35,349 nucleotides of DNA from Chryseobacterium sp. 18061 (GTDB lineage: Bacteria > Pseudomonadota > Gammaproteobacteria > Enterobacterales > Enterobacteriaceae). The stretch covers positions 1 to 35,349 of the forward strand of contig CACSKA010000019.1 of NCBI GenBank assembly GCA_902706205.1, given 5' to 3'. Shown here piece after piece: positions 14,790 to 23,096 of this stretch. Every line of letters begins with the position of its first letter. The stretch's first letter is position 1. The position numbers and the translations under genes are program-made. Under the pieces are notes generated by a model. It was not told the origin of the DNA and ran no database searches. It was given only the letters and a program-made list of their open reading frames with translations.

Positions 14790-15791
14790 ATGGATAATTT
14801 CCAGAAAGATATCGATGACAGGGCTAATTTGACCCTGTCGAACCGCTTCGAACTGCTGCTGTTCCGCCTTGGCGCATCAGAGGACGGCGGCAAGTCAGAA
14901 CTGTTTGGCATTAATGTTTTCAAACTGCGCGAAATCGTGCCAATGCCCTCCTTCACTAAACCCGCGGGCATTAAGGCGCCGGTGATGGGTATGGTGAATA
15001 TTCGCGACCAGATTATCCCGGTGATTGACCTGCCATCAGTGCTGGGCTGCAAAGCGGAAAGCGGGCGTATTCTGCTTATCACCGAATACGCCCGCAGCGT
15101 GCAGGCGTTTGCCGTGGAGTCGGTGGAAAACATTACGCGCCTCGACTGGACCCAGGTGCACACTGCGGAAAAAGCGGTGAACGGCCAGTACATCACCAGC
15201 ATTGCTTGCCTCGACAATGAAAAAGACAGCAATAACCTGGCGATGGTTATCGACGTGGAACAAATTCTGTATGACATCGCGCCAGCCGACCACGACCTGC
15301 ATGCCGCACGCCTGACTGCGCCGAAACAGCGCATTAAGCCAGGTGCGACGGCGATTGTCGCTGAGGATTCGAAGGTGGCGCGAGCGATGCTGGAGAAAGG
15401 CCTGCAGGCGATGGAAATCCCGACCAGGATGCATGTTACCGGGCTACAGGCTTGGGAGACTATCGAAAAGCTGGCGAAAGAAGCACAGGACGAAGGCGTG
15501 CCGGTGACCGATAAAATCGCGCTGGTGCTGACCGACCTCGAAATGCCGGAGATGGATGGCTTTACCCTGACGCGTAAAATCAAATCAGACCCGCGCCTGA
15601 AAGCCATTCCGGTCGTTATCCACTCGTCGCTGTCGGGCAATGCTAATGAAGACCATATCCGCAAAGTGAAAGCCAACGGTTATGTGGCGAAGTTCGAAAT
15701 TAATGAGCTGTCATCGGTGATTAAGGAAGTGCTCGAGCGTGCCGAGCGCCGCGAAGAAGGGCCACTGATTAGTCGGCTGCATTCGGTTTGA
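14790..15791 (+). CDS. cheV: Chemotaxis coupling/response protein CheV
   Basis: CheV combines a CheW-like coupling domain (about residues 15-165) with a CheY-like receiver (about 185-320), so it links chemoreceptors to CheA and can be phosphorylated. Its 333 residues equal Salmonella CheV. In the receiver the acidic pair Glu192-Asp193 (AEDSKVAR), phospho-acceptor Asp249 (LTDLEMPEMDG), Ser279-Ser280 and Lys301 are all present. It is preceded by a FliA promoter and followed by a strong terminator, so it is a single-gene unit. E. coli K-12 lacks this gene at this locus, while Salmonella and Enterobacter relatives carry it. It acts at the cytoplasmic face of receptor arrays. Confidence 0.95.
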   Translation: MDNFQKDIDDRANLTLSNRFELLLFRLGASEDGGKSELFGINVFKLREIVPMPSFTKPAGIKAPVMGMVNIRDQIIPVIDLPSVLGCKAESGRILLITEYARSVQAFAVESVENITRLDWTQVHTAEKAVNGQYITSIACLDNEKDSNNLAMVIDVEQILYDIAPADHDLHAARLTAPKQRIKPGATAIVAEDSKVARAMLEKGLQAMEIPTRMHVTGLQAWETIEKLAKEAQDEGVPVTDKIALVLTDLEMPEMDGFTLTRKIKSDPRLKAIPVVIHSSLSGNANEDHIRKVKANGYVAKFEINELSSVIKEVLERAERREEGPLISRLHSV

Positions 15792-15806
15792 TAACAACAC
15801 TGCCAT

Positions 15807-15833
15807 AAAAAAACCCGCCGAAGCGGGTTTTTT
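15807..15833. terminator. Bidirectional terminator between cheV and nuoN
   Basis: AAACCCGC (15811-15818) and GCGGGTTT (15823-15830) form a stem around CGAA. A-rich sequence lies on the left and a T-run on the right. It can end cheV on the plus strand and the 15-kb nuo operon on the minus strand, since nuoN stops at 15838. Confidence 0.92.
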
Positions 15834-15837
15834 ATTT

Positions 15838-17295
15838 TTACATCATCGGCATCGCCATCTGAACGATACTGATCAGCGGCTGCGGGTAGATACCGAGGAT
15901 CAGCACCAGCAGCGCGGAAATCAGTACCACAATCCCACCAGCGCTGTATTGCCAGTTCGACGGTGCATCGCGGTTCAGCTGCTGTGGCGCTTCCAGATAT
16001 AGGCTCACAGCTACACGCAGGTAGTAGTAGAGACCAATCGCAGAGCCCAGTACCACCGCCGCCGTCAGCCACCACAAGTGCGCCTGAACACCGACGGCAA
16101 GCACGTAGAACTTACCAATAAAGCCGAGGGTCATCGGGATACCGGCCAGGGAGAGCATCATCACTGTCATCACCGCTGACAGGATTGGACGGTGCCAGAA
16201 CAGACCACGGTAGGAGTACAGAGAATCTGCATCCGGGCCACGGTATGGACTGGACATCAGGCTAACCACACCGAACGCGCCGAGGCTGCTGAACAGGTAA
16301 CCGGCCAGGTACACGCCAACGGCTTCCATGGACATCTGACCGCTGTGCAGCGCAATCAGCGCCACCAGCAGATAACCCAGATGCGAGATGGAGGAGTAGC
16401 CGAGCAGACGCTTGATGTTAGTCTGGCTCAGCGCCATCAGGTTACCGAAGATGATTGAGGCGCAGGCAATAATGCCCAGCACCACGCGTACCGCTTCGCT
16501 GTCACCGACGGGTGCGTACAGGAACAGACGCATAACCACGCCGAAGATGGCGATTTTGCTCGCGGTTGCCAGGAAGGTGGAAACCGGCGCAGGCGCACCC
16601 TGATACACATCTGGCGTCCACAGGTGGAACGGAACCAGAGACAGTTTGAAGCCAAGACCAACAATCATCAGACCGAGGCCTGCCAGCAGCAGCGGCTCGT
16701 GCAGCATGTTGTCCGCAAGCAGCTTACCCAGTGCCAGGAACGACAGACTACCAGAGTTCGCGTACACCAGCGCCATACCGAACAGCAGGAATGAAGACGC
16801 TGCGGCAGACAGAATGGTGTATTTGATACTCGCTTCGAGCGAGCGCTTTTGACGGTACGCGTAGCCAATCAGACCGAACAGCGGCAGCGAGATAAGCTCG
16901 ATACCAAGGAACAGCGCAGCCATGTGGTTAGCGTTAGCCAGCAGAATCCCACCCAGTGCGGCAATCAGCACCAGCAGGTAGAACTCTTCTTTGTTGTCGT
17001 AATAGCCCTCAAGCCACGGATAGGCAAAAGTACAGGTGGCGAGACTCGCCAGCAGCACCAGCCCGGTGTAGAGCATGGCATAACCATCGACGCGCATCAG
17101 CGGCGTCACGTCCATTGCGCCAACGTGGCCAACAAACCAGAGCGACAGCAGCGCGACGTTCAGGCCGATGACCGACAGCGTGGCATTGAAGAAATGATTG
17201 CGTCGCCACGCAATGGAGAGCATCACAACCACCACCGTCAAGCCGACGATCAGCAGTGGTAGCAGTGCGATCAGTTGTTGTGGAGTTATTGTCAT
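15838..17295 (-). CDS. nuoN: NADH-quinone oxidoreductase subunit N
   Basis: NuoN is one of the three antiporter-like proton-pumping subunits of complex I in the inner membrane. It has 485 residues, the E. coli length, and about 14 membrane helices. The TM5 glutamate Glu133 (GIELISLPLF) and the pumping-channel lysine Lys217 (GLGFKLSLVPFHLW) are both present. HLWTPDVYQGAPAPV is the antiporter-family signature. It is the last gene of the operon, 6 bases after nuoM, and its stop lies next to the shared terminator. The N-terminus starts MTITPQQLIALLPLL. Confidence 0.97.
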   Translation of the reverse strand: MTITPQQLIALLPLLIVGLTVVVVMLSIAWRRNHFFNATLSVIGLNVALLSLWFVGHVGAMDVTPLMRVDGYAMLYTGLVLLASLATCTFAYPWLEGYYDNKEEFYLLVLIAALGGILLANANHMAALFLGIELISLPLFGLIGYAYRQKRSLEASIKYTILSAAASSFLLFGMALVYANSGSLSFLALGKLLADNMLHEPLLLAGLGLMIVGLGFKLSLVPFHLWTPDVYQGAPAPVSTFLATASKIAIFGVVMRLFLYAPVGDSEAVRVVLGIIACASIIFGNLMALSQTNIKRLLGYSSISHLGYLLVALIALHSGQMSMEAVGVYLAGYLFSSLGAFGVVSLMSSPYRGPDADSLYSYRGLFWHRPILSAVMTVMMLSLAGIPMTLGFIGKFYVLAVGVQAHLWWLTAAVVLGSAIGLYYYLRVAVSLYLEAPQQLNRDAPSNWQYSAGGIVVLISALLVLILGIYPQPLISIVQMAMPMM

Positions 17296-17301
17296 GGCGA
17301 T

Positions 17302-18831
17302 TTACGGCCTTGTAGTAGAAACAGAATTAACAAACCACTGCTGAATATTGCCCATCGCAGCATGAGAAGTGTCGAGGATCGGCTGTGGGTAGAACCCGAG
17401 CAGAACCAGCAGCACCACTAACAGCAGGACGATAAACAGCTCGCGCAGCGACATCCCTGGCAATTCTTTGGCAGCAATTTCGCTTTTCGCTTTCCCGAAG
17501 TAAGCGCGATGCAGCATCGCCAGCGAGTAAACAGACGCAAAGACCAGACCGAAGGTTGAAATCACGGTGATACCCGGCACAACGTGGAAGCTGCCGAACA
17601 GGATCATGAATTCACCGACGAAGTTACCGGTACCCGGCATACCCAGCGTCGCTACTGCGAAGAACATGGACAGCGCAGGCAGCCATTTAATTTTGCTCCA
17701 CAGACCGCCCATCATACGCATATCACGCGTGTGCAGACGTTCGTACAGCTGACCACACAGGATGAACAGACCCGCTGCGGACAGACCGTGCGCAATCATC
17801 TGAATCACTGCACCCTGGTATGCCAGCTGACTACCGGTGTAAATCGCAATCAGCACAAAGCCCATGTGCGATACGGAGGTGTAAGCAATCAGGCGTTTGA
17901 TGTCGTATTGCGTGAAGGCCATCCACGCGCCGTAGAAGATACCGATGACACCCAGCCACATAGCGATTGGGGCAAATTCGGCAGACGCGTTCGGGAACAG
18001 CGGCAGTGCGAAACGCAGCATACCGTAGGCCGCGGTTTTCAACAGGATGCCCGCGAGGTCAACAGAACCCGCTGTTGGTGCCTGTGAGTGCGCGTCTGGC
18101 AGCCAGCCGTGCAGCGGAACCACCGGCATTTTCACCGCGAACGCGATGAAAAAGCCGAGCATCAGCAGATATTCTACGTTGTGGGTCATCGGCGTTTTCA
18201 GCAGCTCTTCGTAGCTGAAAGTCCAGACGCCCGAGGCGCTGTAATGTACGAATACCAGCGCCAGGATCGAAATCAACATCACCAGACCACTCGCCTGGGT
18301 GTAGATGAAGAACTTGGTCGCCGCCGTGATACGCGTTTTACCGTCAGAGGCTTTGTGGCCCCACAGCGCGATCAGGAAGTACATCGGAACCAGCATCATC
18401 TCCCAGAAGAAGAAGAACAGGAACATGTCGATGGCGAGGAACACGCCGATTACGCCGCCCAGGATCCACATCAGGTTGAGGTGGAAGAAGCCCTGGTATT
18501 TTTCGATTTCACGCCAGGAACACAGCACTGCCAGCACGCCGAGCAGACCGGTCAGGACCACCATCAGCAGCGACAGACCGTCGAGTGCGAGATGGACATT
18601 AATGCCAAAGCGTGGGATCCACGGCAGAATAAATTCAGACTGCCATTGCGGAAGGCCAGTGGCTTGCGTCAGAGAGTAGCCGCCCTGCAACCACAGTTGC
18701 AGGGACAGGGCCAGCGTCAGTCCCATTGTAATCAACGCGATCCAGCGCGGCATCTTCACGCCGAAGCGTTCGGTCTGCCAGCATAAGAATCCGCCGATGA
18801 ACGGGATTAGTATTAGCCAGGGTAATAACAT
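17302..18831 (-). CDS. nuoM: NADH-quinone oxidoreductase subunit M
   Basis: NuoM is the middle antiporter-like proton-pumping subunit of the complex I membrane arm. It has 509 residues with 14 expected helices. Residues shown to be essential in E. coli fall at the same numbers: Glu144 (FFWEMMLVPMYF), Lys234 (FAVKMPVVPLHGWLPDAH) and Glu407 (TGNFVGEFMILFG). It lies 27 bases after nuoL and 6 before nuoN. No insertion, truncation or odd codon use was noticed. Confidence 0.97.
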   Translation of the reverse strand: MLLPWLILIPFIGGFLCWQTERFGVKMPRWIALITMGLTLALSLQLWLQGGYSLTQATGLPQWQSEFILPWIPRFGINVHLALDGLSLLMVVLTGLLGVLAVLCSWREIEKYQGFFHLNLMWILGGVIGVFLAIDMFLFFFFWEMMLVPMYFLIALWGHKASDGKTRITAATKFFIYTQASGLVMLISILALVFVHYSASGVWTFSYEELLKTPMTHNVEYLLMLGFFIAFAVKMPVVPLHGWLPDAHSQAPTAGSVDLAGILLKTAAYGMLRFALPLFPNASAEFAPIAMWLGVIGIFYGAWMAFTQYDIKRLIAYTSVSHMGFVLIAIYTGSQLAYQGAVIQMIAHGLSAAGLFILCGQLYERLHTRDMRMMGGLWSKIKWLPALSMFFAVATLGMPGTGNFVGEFMILFGSFHVVPGITVISTFGLVFASVYSLAMLHRAYFGKAKSEIAAKELPGMSLRELFIVLLLVVLLVLLGFYPQPILDTSHAAMGNIQQWFVNSVSTTRP

Positions 18832-18858
18832 GGCGATCTATATTCCTTTTCTGTCAAC

Positions 18859-20700
18859 TCAACGCAAAACCATCAGCAGCGCGAGAACAACCACCGCGCC
18901 AATGCTCATGGATGCCACATACCAGCGCAGATAACCGTTCTCGCTGACCAGCAGGCCTTTACCTGCAAAGCGGGAAAGAATGGCCGGGATATTCATCAAA
19001 CTGTTCAGCGGATCGCGTTTCAGCAGCCACGCAATGCCCAGATACGGTTTGACGAAAATCATGTCATATAGCCAGTCGAAGCCCCACGCGTTGTACCACC
19101 AGGTTCCGAGCAGACGGCCCGGTGCGCTGTTGGCAATCGCGGTAACCAGCGTACGTTTACCCAGCCACAGCCATGCGGCAATCAGGATGCCGGCAATCGC
19201 AACAACCCCGGAAGTGATTTCCAGCGTCAGTACGTGGCTATGCGCAAGTTCAGTCGTCTGCGGCAGTACACCTTGCAGCGGTGGCACAATCATCGCGCCA
19301 ACGAAGGTGGACAGAACAAGCAGCACGATCAGCGGCAGGTGATGGGTAATGCCCTTCCCTGCGTGAGCGTGGATCTGCTCTTTGCCGTGGAACACGATGA
19401 AGATCATGCGGAAGGTATAGAGCGACGTCATGAACGCACCCACCAGACCCGCCACCATCAGATTGACGTGACCGTTAGCCATCGCACCGGCAAGGATTTC
19501 GTCCTTACTGAAGAAGCCTGCGGTAATCAGTGGCAGAGCAGACAGCGCTGCGCCCCCGACCAGGAAGCAGACGTAAACCAGCGGAATCGACTTCCGCAGG
19601 CCACCCATCTTGAAGATGTTCTGCTCGTGATGACACGCCAGGATGACTGAACCAGAAGAGAGGAACAGCAGCGCTTTAAAGAACGCGTGCGTCATCAGGT
19701 GGAAAATCGCCGCATCCCACGCCTGTACGCCCAGCGCCAGGAACATGTAGCCAATCTGGCTCATGGTGGAGTAAGCGAGTACGCGTTTGATGTCGGTTTG
19801 TACCAGCGCGGCGAAACCTGCCAGCACCAGCGTAACCGCACCGACGATTCCGACCAGATGCAGAATTTCCGGGGTCATCAAGAACAGACCGTGGGTACGG
19901 GCAATCAGGTAGACGCCCGCGGTAACCATGGTCGCGGCGTGGATCAGCGCAGAAACCGGCGTTGGACCGGCCATTGCATCCGCAAGCCAGGTCTGCAACG
20001 GCAGCTGTGCAGATTTACCGACCGCACCACCCAGCAGCATCAGCGTCGCCCAGGTCAACATGTTGTTGCCCGCTTCGAAGTGCGCAGGAGCCAGTTCAAC
20101 CATTTCGCGGAAGTTCAGCGTGCCCAGCTCGTTGTAGAGAATGAACAGCGCGAACGCGAGGAAGACGTCACCCACACGGGTCACGACGAACGCTTTCATT
20201 GCCGCGGCGCCATTCTTCGGATCGGTGTAGTAGAAACCGATCAGCAGATAGGAGCACAGGCCCACGCCTTCCCAGCCCAGATACATCAGCAGCAGGTTGT
20301 CACCCAACACCAACACCACCATGCTCGCAATGAACAGGTTGGTGTAGGCGAAGAAGCGAGAGTAACCCTCTTCACCGCGCATGTACCAGGAAGCGAACAT
20401 GTGGATAAGGAAGCCAACACCGGTCACCACGGAGAGCATGGTCAGCGACAGGCCGTCCAGCACCAGGTTGAATCCGATGTTGAAATCACCGACTGACATC
20501 CAGGTCCACAGTGGGACGCTGATTGCCTGTTTGCCGTTAGCGAAGAAATCAACGCCAACAAACGCGGTGACCAGCGCGGCCAGGCCGACAGACCCCATGC
20601 CGATGGTAGCGGAAACGTTTTCCGACCAGCGGCCACGGGAGAAGGACAGCAGTAGGAAGCCAATCAATGGCAAAATGATGGTTAAGGCAAGCATGTTCAT
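18859..20700 (-). CDS. nuoL: NADH-quinone oxidoreductase subunit L
   Basis: NuoL is the distal antiporter-like proton-pumping subunit of complex I and carries the long lateral helix that runs along the membrane arm. It has 613 residues, the E. coli length. Glu144 (LGWEGVGLCSYLLIG), Asp178, Lys229 (GAVGKSAQLPLQTWLADAM) and Lys399 (GFFSKDEIL) match the functional residues of E. coli. The C-terminal 100 residues form the lateral helix and final membrane anchor. The ATG overlaps the nuoK stop by 4 bases. Confidence 0.97.
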   Translation of the reverse strand: MNMLALTIILPLIGFLLLSFSRGRWSENVSATIGMGSVGLAALVTAFVGVDFFANGKQAISVPLWTWMSVGDFNIGFNLVLDGLSLTMLSVVTGVGFLIHMFASWYMRGEEGYSRFFAYTNLFIASMVVLVLGDNLLLMYLGWEGVGLCSYLLIGFYYTDPKNGAAAMKAFVVTRVGDVFLAFALFILYNELGTLNFREMVELAPAHFEAGNNMLTWATLMLLGGAVGKSAQLPLQTWLADAMAGPTPVSALIHAATMVTAGVYLIARTHGLFLMTPEILHLVGIVGAVTLVLAGFAALVQTDIKRVLAYSTMSQIGYMFLALGVQAWDAAIFHLMTHAFFKALLFLSSGSVILACHHEQNIFKMGGLRKSIPLVYVCFLVGGAALSALPLITAGFFSKDEILAGAMANGHVNLMVAGLVGAFMTSLYTFRMIFIVFHGKEQIHAHAGKGITHHLPLIVLLVLSTFVGAMIVPPLQGVLPQTTELAHSHVLTLEITSGVVAIAGILIAAWLWLGKRTLVTAIANSAPGRLLGTWWYNAWGFDWLYDMIFVKPYLGIAWLLKRDPLNSLMNIPAILSRFAGKGLLVSENGYLRWYVASMSIGAVVVLALLMVLR

Positions 20701-20999
20701 CCACGCAACTCACTTACTGAATCGATGTTCAGGTTCTGGCGGCGACGGTGGAGCTGCAGCAGCAGCGCCAGGCCAATACTCGCCTCCGCAGCCGCAAGGC
20801 TGATAGCGAGGATATACATTACCTGACCGTCGGTCTGGCCCCAGTAGCTGCCGGCGACCACAAAGGCCAACGCGGCGGCGTTAATCATGATTTCCAGACC
20901 GATCAGCATAAACAGCAGATTGCGGCGGATAACCAGACCTGTCAGACCGAGAACGAAGAGGATCGCGGCGAGGATCAGTCCATGTGTTAAGGGGATCAT
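20697..20999 (-). CDS. nuoK: NADH-quinone oxidoreductase subunit K
   Basis: NuoK is a 100-residue subunit of the complex I membrane arm with three helices that form part of a proton path near the quinone module. The two membrane glutamates needed in E. coli, Glu36 (LIGLEIMINAAAL) and Glu72 (LAAAEASIGLALL), are both present. It overlaps nuoJ upstream and nuoL downstream by 4 bases each, which implies coupled translation of J-K-L. Confidence 0.97.
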   Translation of the reverse strand: MIPLTHGLILAAILFVLGLTGLVIRRNLLFMLIGLEIMINAAALAFVVAGSYWGQTDGQVMYILAISLAAAEASIGLALLLQLHRRRQNLNIDSVSELRG

Positions 21000-21550
21000 G
21001 CGCGCTCCTCCGGTTTTCTTTTCGCGCTATCGTTCGAACGGTTGCTCAGTACTTCACCGACACGCTCTTCGCGTCCCAGGTGGAAGGCCACAACCAGGCC
21101 CGCCAGTAGCAGCATGGAGGCCAGCTCCACCGCCAGTACGTACGGACCAAACAAGGCGATACCGACTTCTTTAGCGCTGATAGCGTTGCCTTCAATGCCC
21201 TGGTCGCTCACGCCCAGGATACCGTAAACAATCACCGCCAGCAGGATAACGGACAGCACACCAGGCCCAATCCAGACCTGCGGCTTCAGCCACTGGCGTT
21301 CCTGCTCGATTTCAGCTCCGCCCAGGTTCAGCATCATCACCACGAATACGAACAGAACCATGATGGCCCCGGCATAGACGATAATCTCCAGCGCACCGGC
21401 GAAGTACGCGCCGAGCGAGAAGAACACCCCGGCAATCGCCAGCAGTGAGATGATCAGGTACAACAACGCATGCACCGGATTGGTGTGCGTGATGACCCGT
21501 AGCGTGGCCAGGATGGCGACCAGACCACAAATATAAAATGCGAATTCCAT
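20996..21550 (-). CDS. nuoJ: NADH-quinone oxidoreductase subunit J
   Basis: NuoJ is a 184-residue membrane subunit of complex I with five helices, packed between NuoA, NuoK and NuoH. Helix 3 carries the conserved AGALEIIVYAGAIMVLFVFVV segment around residue 55, where a pi-bulge is linked to coupling of quinone chemistry to proton movement. The C-terminal 20 residues are charged and cytoplasmic. It starts 11 bases after nuoI and overlaps nuoK by 4 bases. Confidence 0.97.
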   Translation of the reverse strand: MEFAFYICGLVAILATLRVITHTNPVHALLYLIISLLAIAGVFFSLGAYFAGALEIIVYAGAIMVLFVFVVMMLNLGGAEIEQERQWLKPQVWIGPGVLSVILLAVIVYGILGVSDQGIEGNAISAKEVGIALFGPYVLAVELASMLLLAGLVVAFHLGREERVGEVLSNRSNDSAKRKPEERA

Positions 21551-21561
21551 TGCCCCTCTCC

Positions 21562-22104
21562 TTACGGTAACAGGCCCTTGACGTCGATAGGCTTGGCTTC
21601 GTTCTCTGCTTCGCCCTTATCTTTGCCGTCGATTGCCATACCCGCCATCCGGTAGAAGTTATATTCCGGGTATTTGCCCGGACCGGAAATCAGCAGATCC
21701 TCTTTCTCGTACACCAGATCCTGACGCTTGTATTCACCCAGTTCGAAATCCGGGGTCAACTGAATCGCCGTGGTTGGGCACGCTTCTTCACACAGACCGC
21801 AGAAAATGCAGCGTGAGAAGTTAATACGGAAAAACTCTGGGTACCAGCGGCCGTCTTTAGTCTCTGCTTTTTGCAGAGAGATACAGCCAACCGGACAGGC
21901 TACCGCACACAGGTTACAGGCTACACAACGCTCTTCCCCGTCCGGATCGCGCGTCAGCACGATACGGCCACGGTAGCGCGGTGGCAGATAAACCGGCTCT
22001 TCCGGATACATCTGCGTTTCGCGTTTGGCGAACGCATGCATCCCGATCATGCAGATACTGCGAACCTGGGTGCCAAAGCCCACTAATAATTCTTTTAAGG
22101 TCAT
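21562..22104 (-). CDS. nuoI: NADH-quinone oxidoreductase subunit I
   Basis: NuoI is the 180-residue ferredoxin-like subunit that carries clusters N6a and N6b and passes electrons toward NuoB. Two complete 4Fe-4S motifs are visible: Cys60, Cys63, Cys66 with Cys70, and Cys99, Cys102, Cys105 with Cys109. Each fourth cysteine is followed by proline. An amphipathic N-terminal helix associates with the membrane. It lies 14 bases after nuoH and 11 before nuoJ. Confidence 0.97.
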   Translation of the reverse strand: MTLKELLVGFGTQVRSICMIGMHAFAKRETQMYPEEPVYLPPRYRGRIVLTRDPDGEERCVACNLCAVACPVGCISLQKAETKDGRWYPEFFRINFSRCIFCGLCEEACPTTAIQLTPDFELGEYKRQDLVYEKEDLLISGPGKYPEYNFYRMAGMAIDGKDKGEAENEAKPIDVKGLLP

Positions 22105-22118
22105 GGTCTATTCGCCCC

Positions 22119-23096
22119 TTATTGCGCCTGCCAGAGAATGACAGCCGCCGTTACCAACAAGTTGATCAGCGTCAGCGGCAGGCAGATTTTCCAGCCGAAG
22201 GACATTACCTGGTCATAACGCGGACGCGGCAATGCTGCACGGATCAAAATGAACATCATCATGAAGAACGCGGTTTTCAGCGCGAACCAGATGAATGGTG
22301 GTAAGAATGGACCCTGCCAGCCACCGAAGAACAGCGTTACGATAAGCGCTGAAACAGTGACGATACCGATGTATTCGCCCACGAAGAACAGACCGAACTT
22401 CATGCCGGAATATTCAATGTGATAACCGTCGGCCAGTTCCTGCTCCGCTTCCGGCTGGTCAAACGGGTGACGGTGACATACCGCTACGCCCGCGATGGCG
22501 AAAGTGATGAAGCCGAAGAACTGCGGAATCACGTTCCACAGGTGCGCCTGGTTGTTAACGATATCGGTCATGTTGAAGGAGCCAGCCTGCGCCACAACGC
22601 CCATCAGCGATAAGCCGAGGAACACTTCGTAGCTCAGGGTCTGCGCAGAAGCACGCATCGCACCGAGCAGCGAGTATTTGTTGTTACTCGACCAGCCCGC
22701 GAACAGAACGGCGTAAACCGCCAGGCCTGCCATCATCAGGAAGAACAGGATACCGATGTTGAGGTCGGCAACGACCCAGGTCGGACTGACCGGGACGATA
22801 GCGAACGACACCAGCAAAGAGGTGAACGCGATAACCGGCGCAAGGGTAAAGATAACCTTGTCGGTAAATTTCGGGATCCAGTCCTCTTTGAAGAACATCT
22901 TGATCATGTCCGCCACCAGCTGGAGTGAACCACCCCAACCTACGCGGTTCGGTCCGTAACGGTTCTGGAACAGACCGAGCAGACGACGTTCACCAAAGCT
23001 CATGAACGCACCGCAGGTGACGACCACCAGCAGAATGACGACCGCTTTCAGGATGCTTAACAGAATGTCGATAACATCCGGTGTTAACCAACTCAT
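22119..23096 (-). CDS. nuoH: NADH-quinone oxidoreductase subunit H
   Basis: NuoH is the 325-residue membrane subunit that forms much of the quinone chamber and joins the peripheral and membrane arms. It has eight helices. The conserved FGERRLLGLFQNRYGPNR segment carries Glu36, and HPFDQPEAEQELADGYHIEY is the acidic loop lining the quinone tunnel. The ATG overlaps the nuoG stop by 4 bases. The length equals the E. coli protein and no key residue appears changed. Confidence 0.97.
   Translation of the reverse strand: MSWLTPDVIDILLSILKAVVILLVVVTCGAFMSFGERRLLGLFQNRYGPNRVGWGGSLQLVADMIKMFFKEDWIPKFTDKVIFTLAPVIAFTSLLVSFAIVPVSPTWVVADLNIGILFFLMMAGLAVYAVLFAGWSSNNKYSLLGAMRASAQTLSYEVFLGLSLMGVVAQAGSFNMTDIVNNQAHLWNVIPQFFGFITFAIAGVAVCHRHPFDQPEAEQELADGYHIEYSGMKFGLFFVGEYIGIVTVSALIVTLFFGGWQGPFLPPFIWFALKTAFFMMMFILIRAALPRPRYDQVMSFGWKICLPLTLINLLVTAAVILWQAQ

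Noticed and set aside
14774..15676. 300-codon minus-strand frame opposite cheV
   Set aside because: It is antisense to a gene with intact CheW and receiver motifs. The product is Ser/Ile/Arg-rich low-complexity sequence.
19687..20496. 269-codon plus-strand frame opposite nuoL
   Set aside because: His/Gln/Arg-rich shadow of a membrane protein gene; no start signal.
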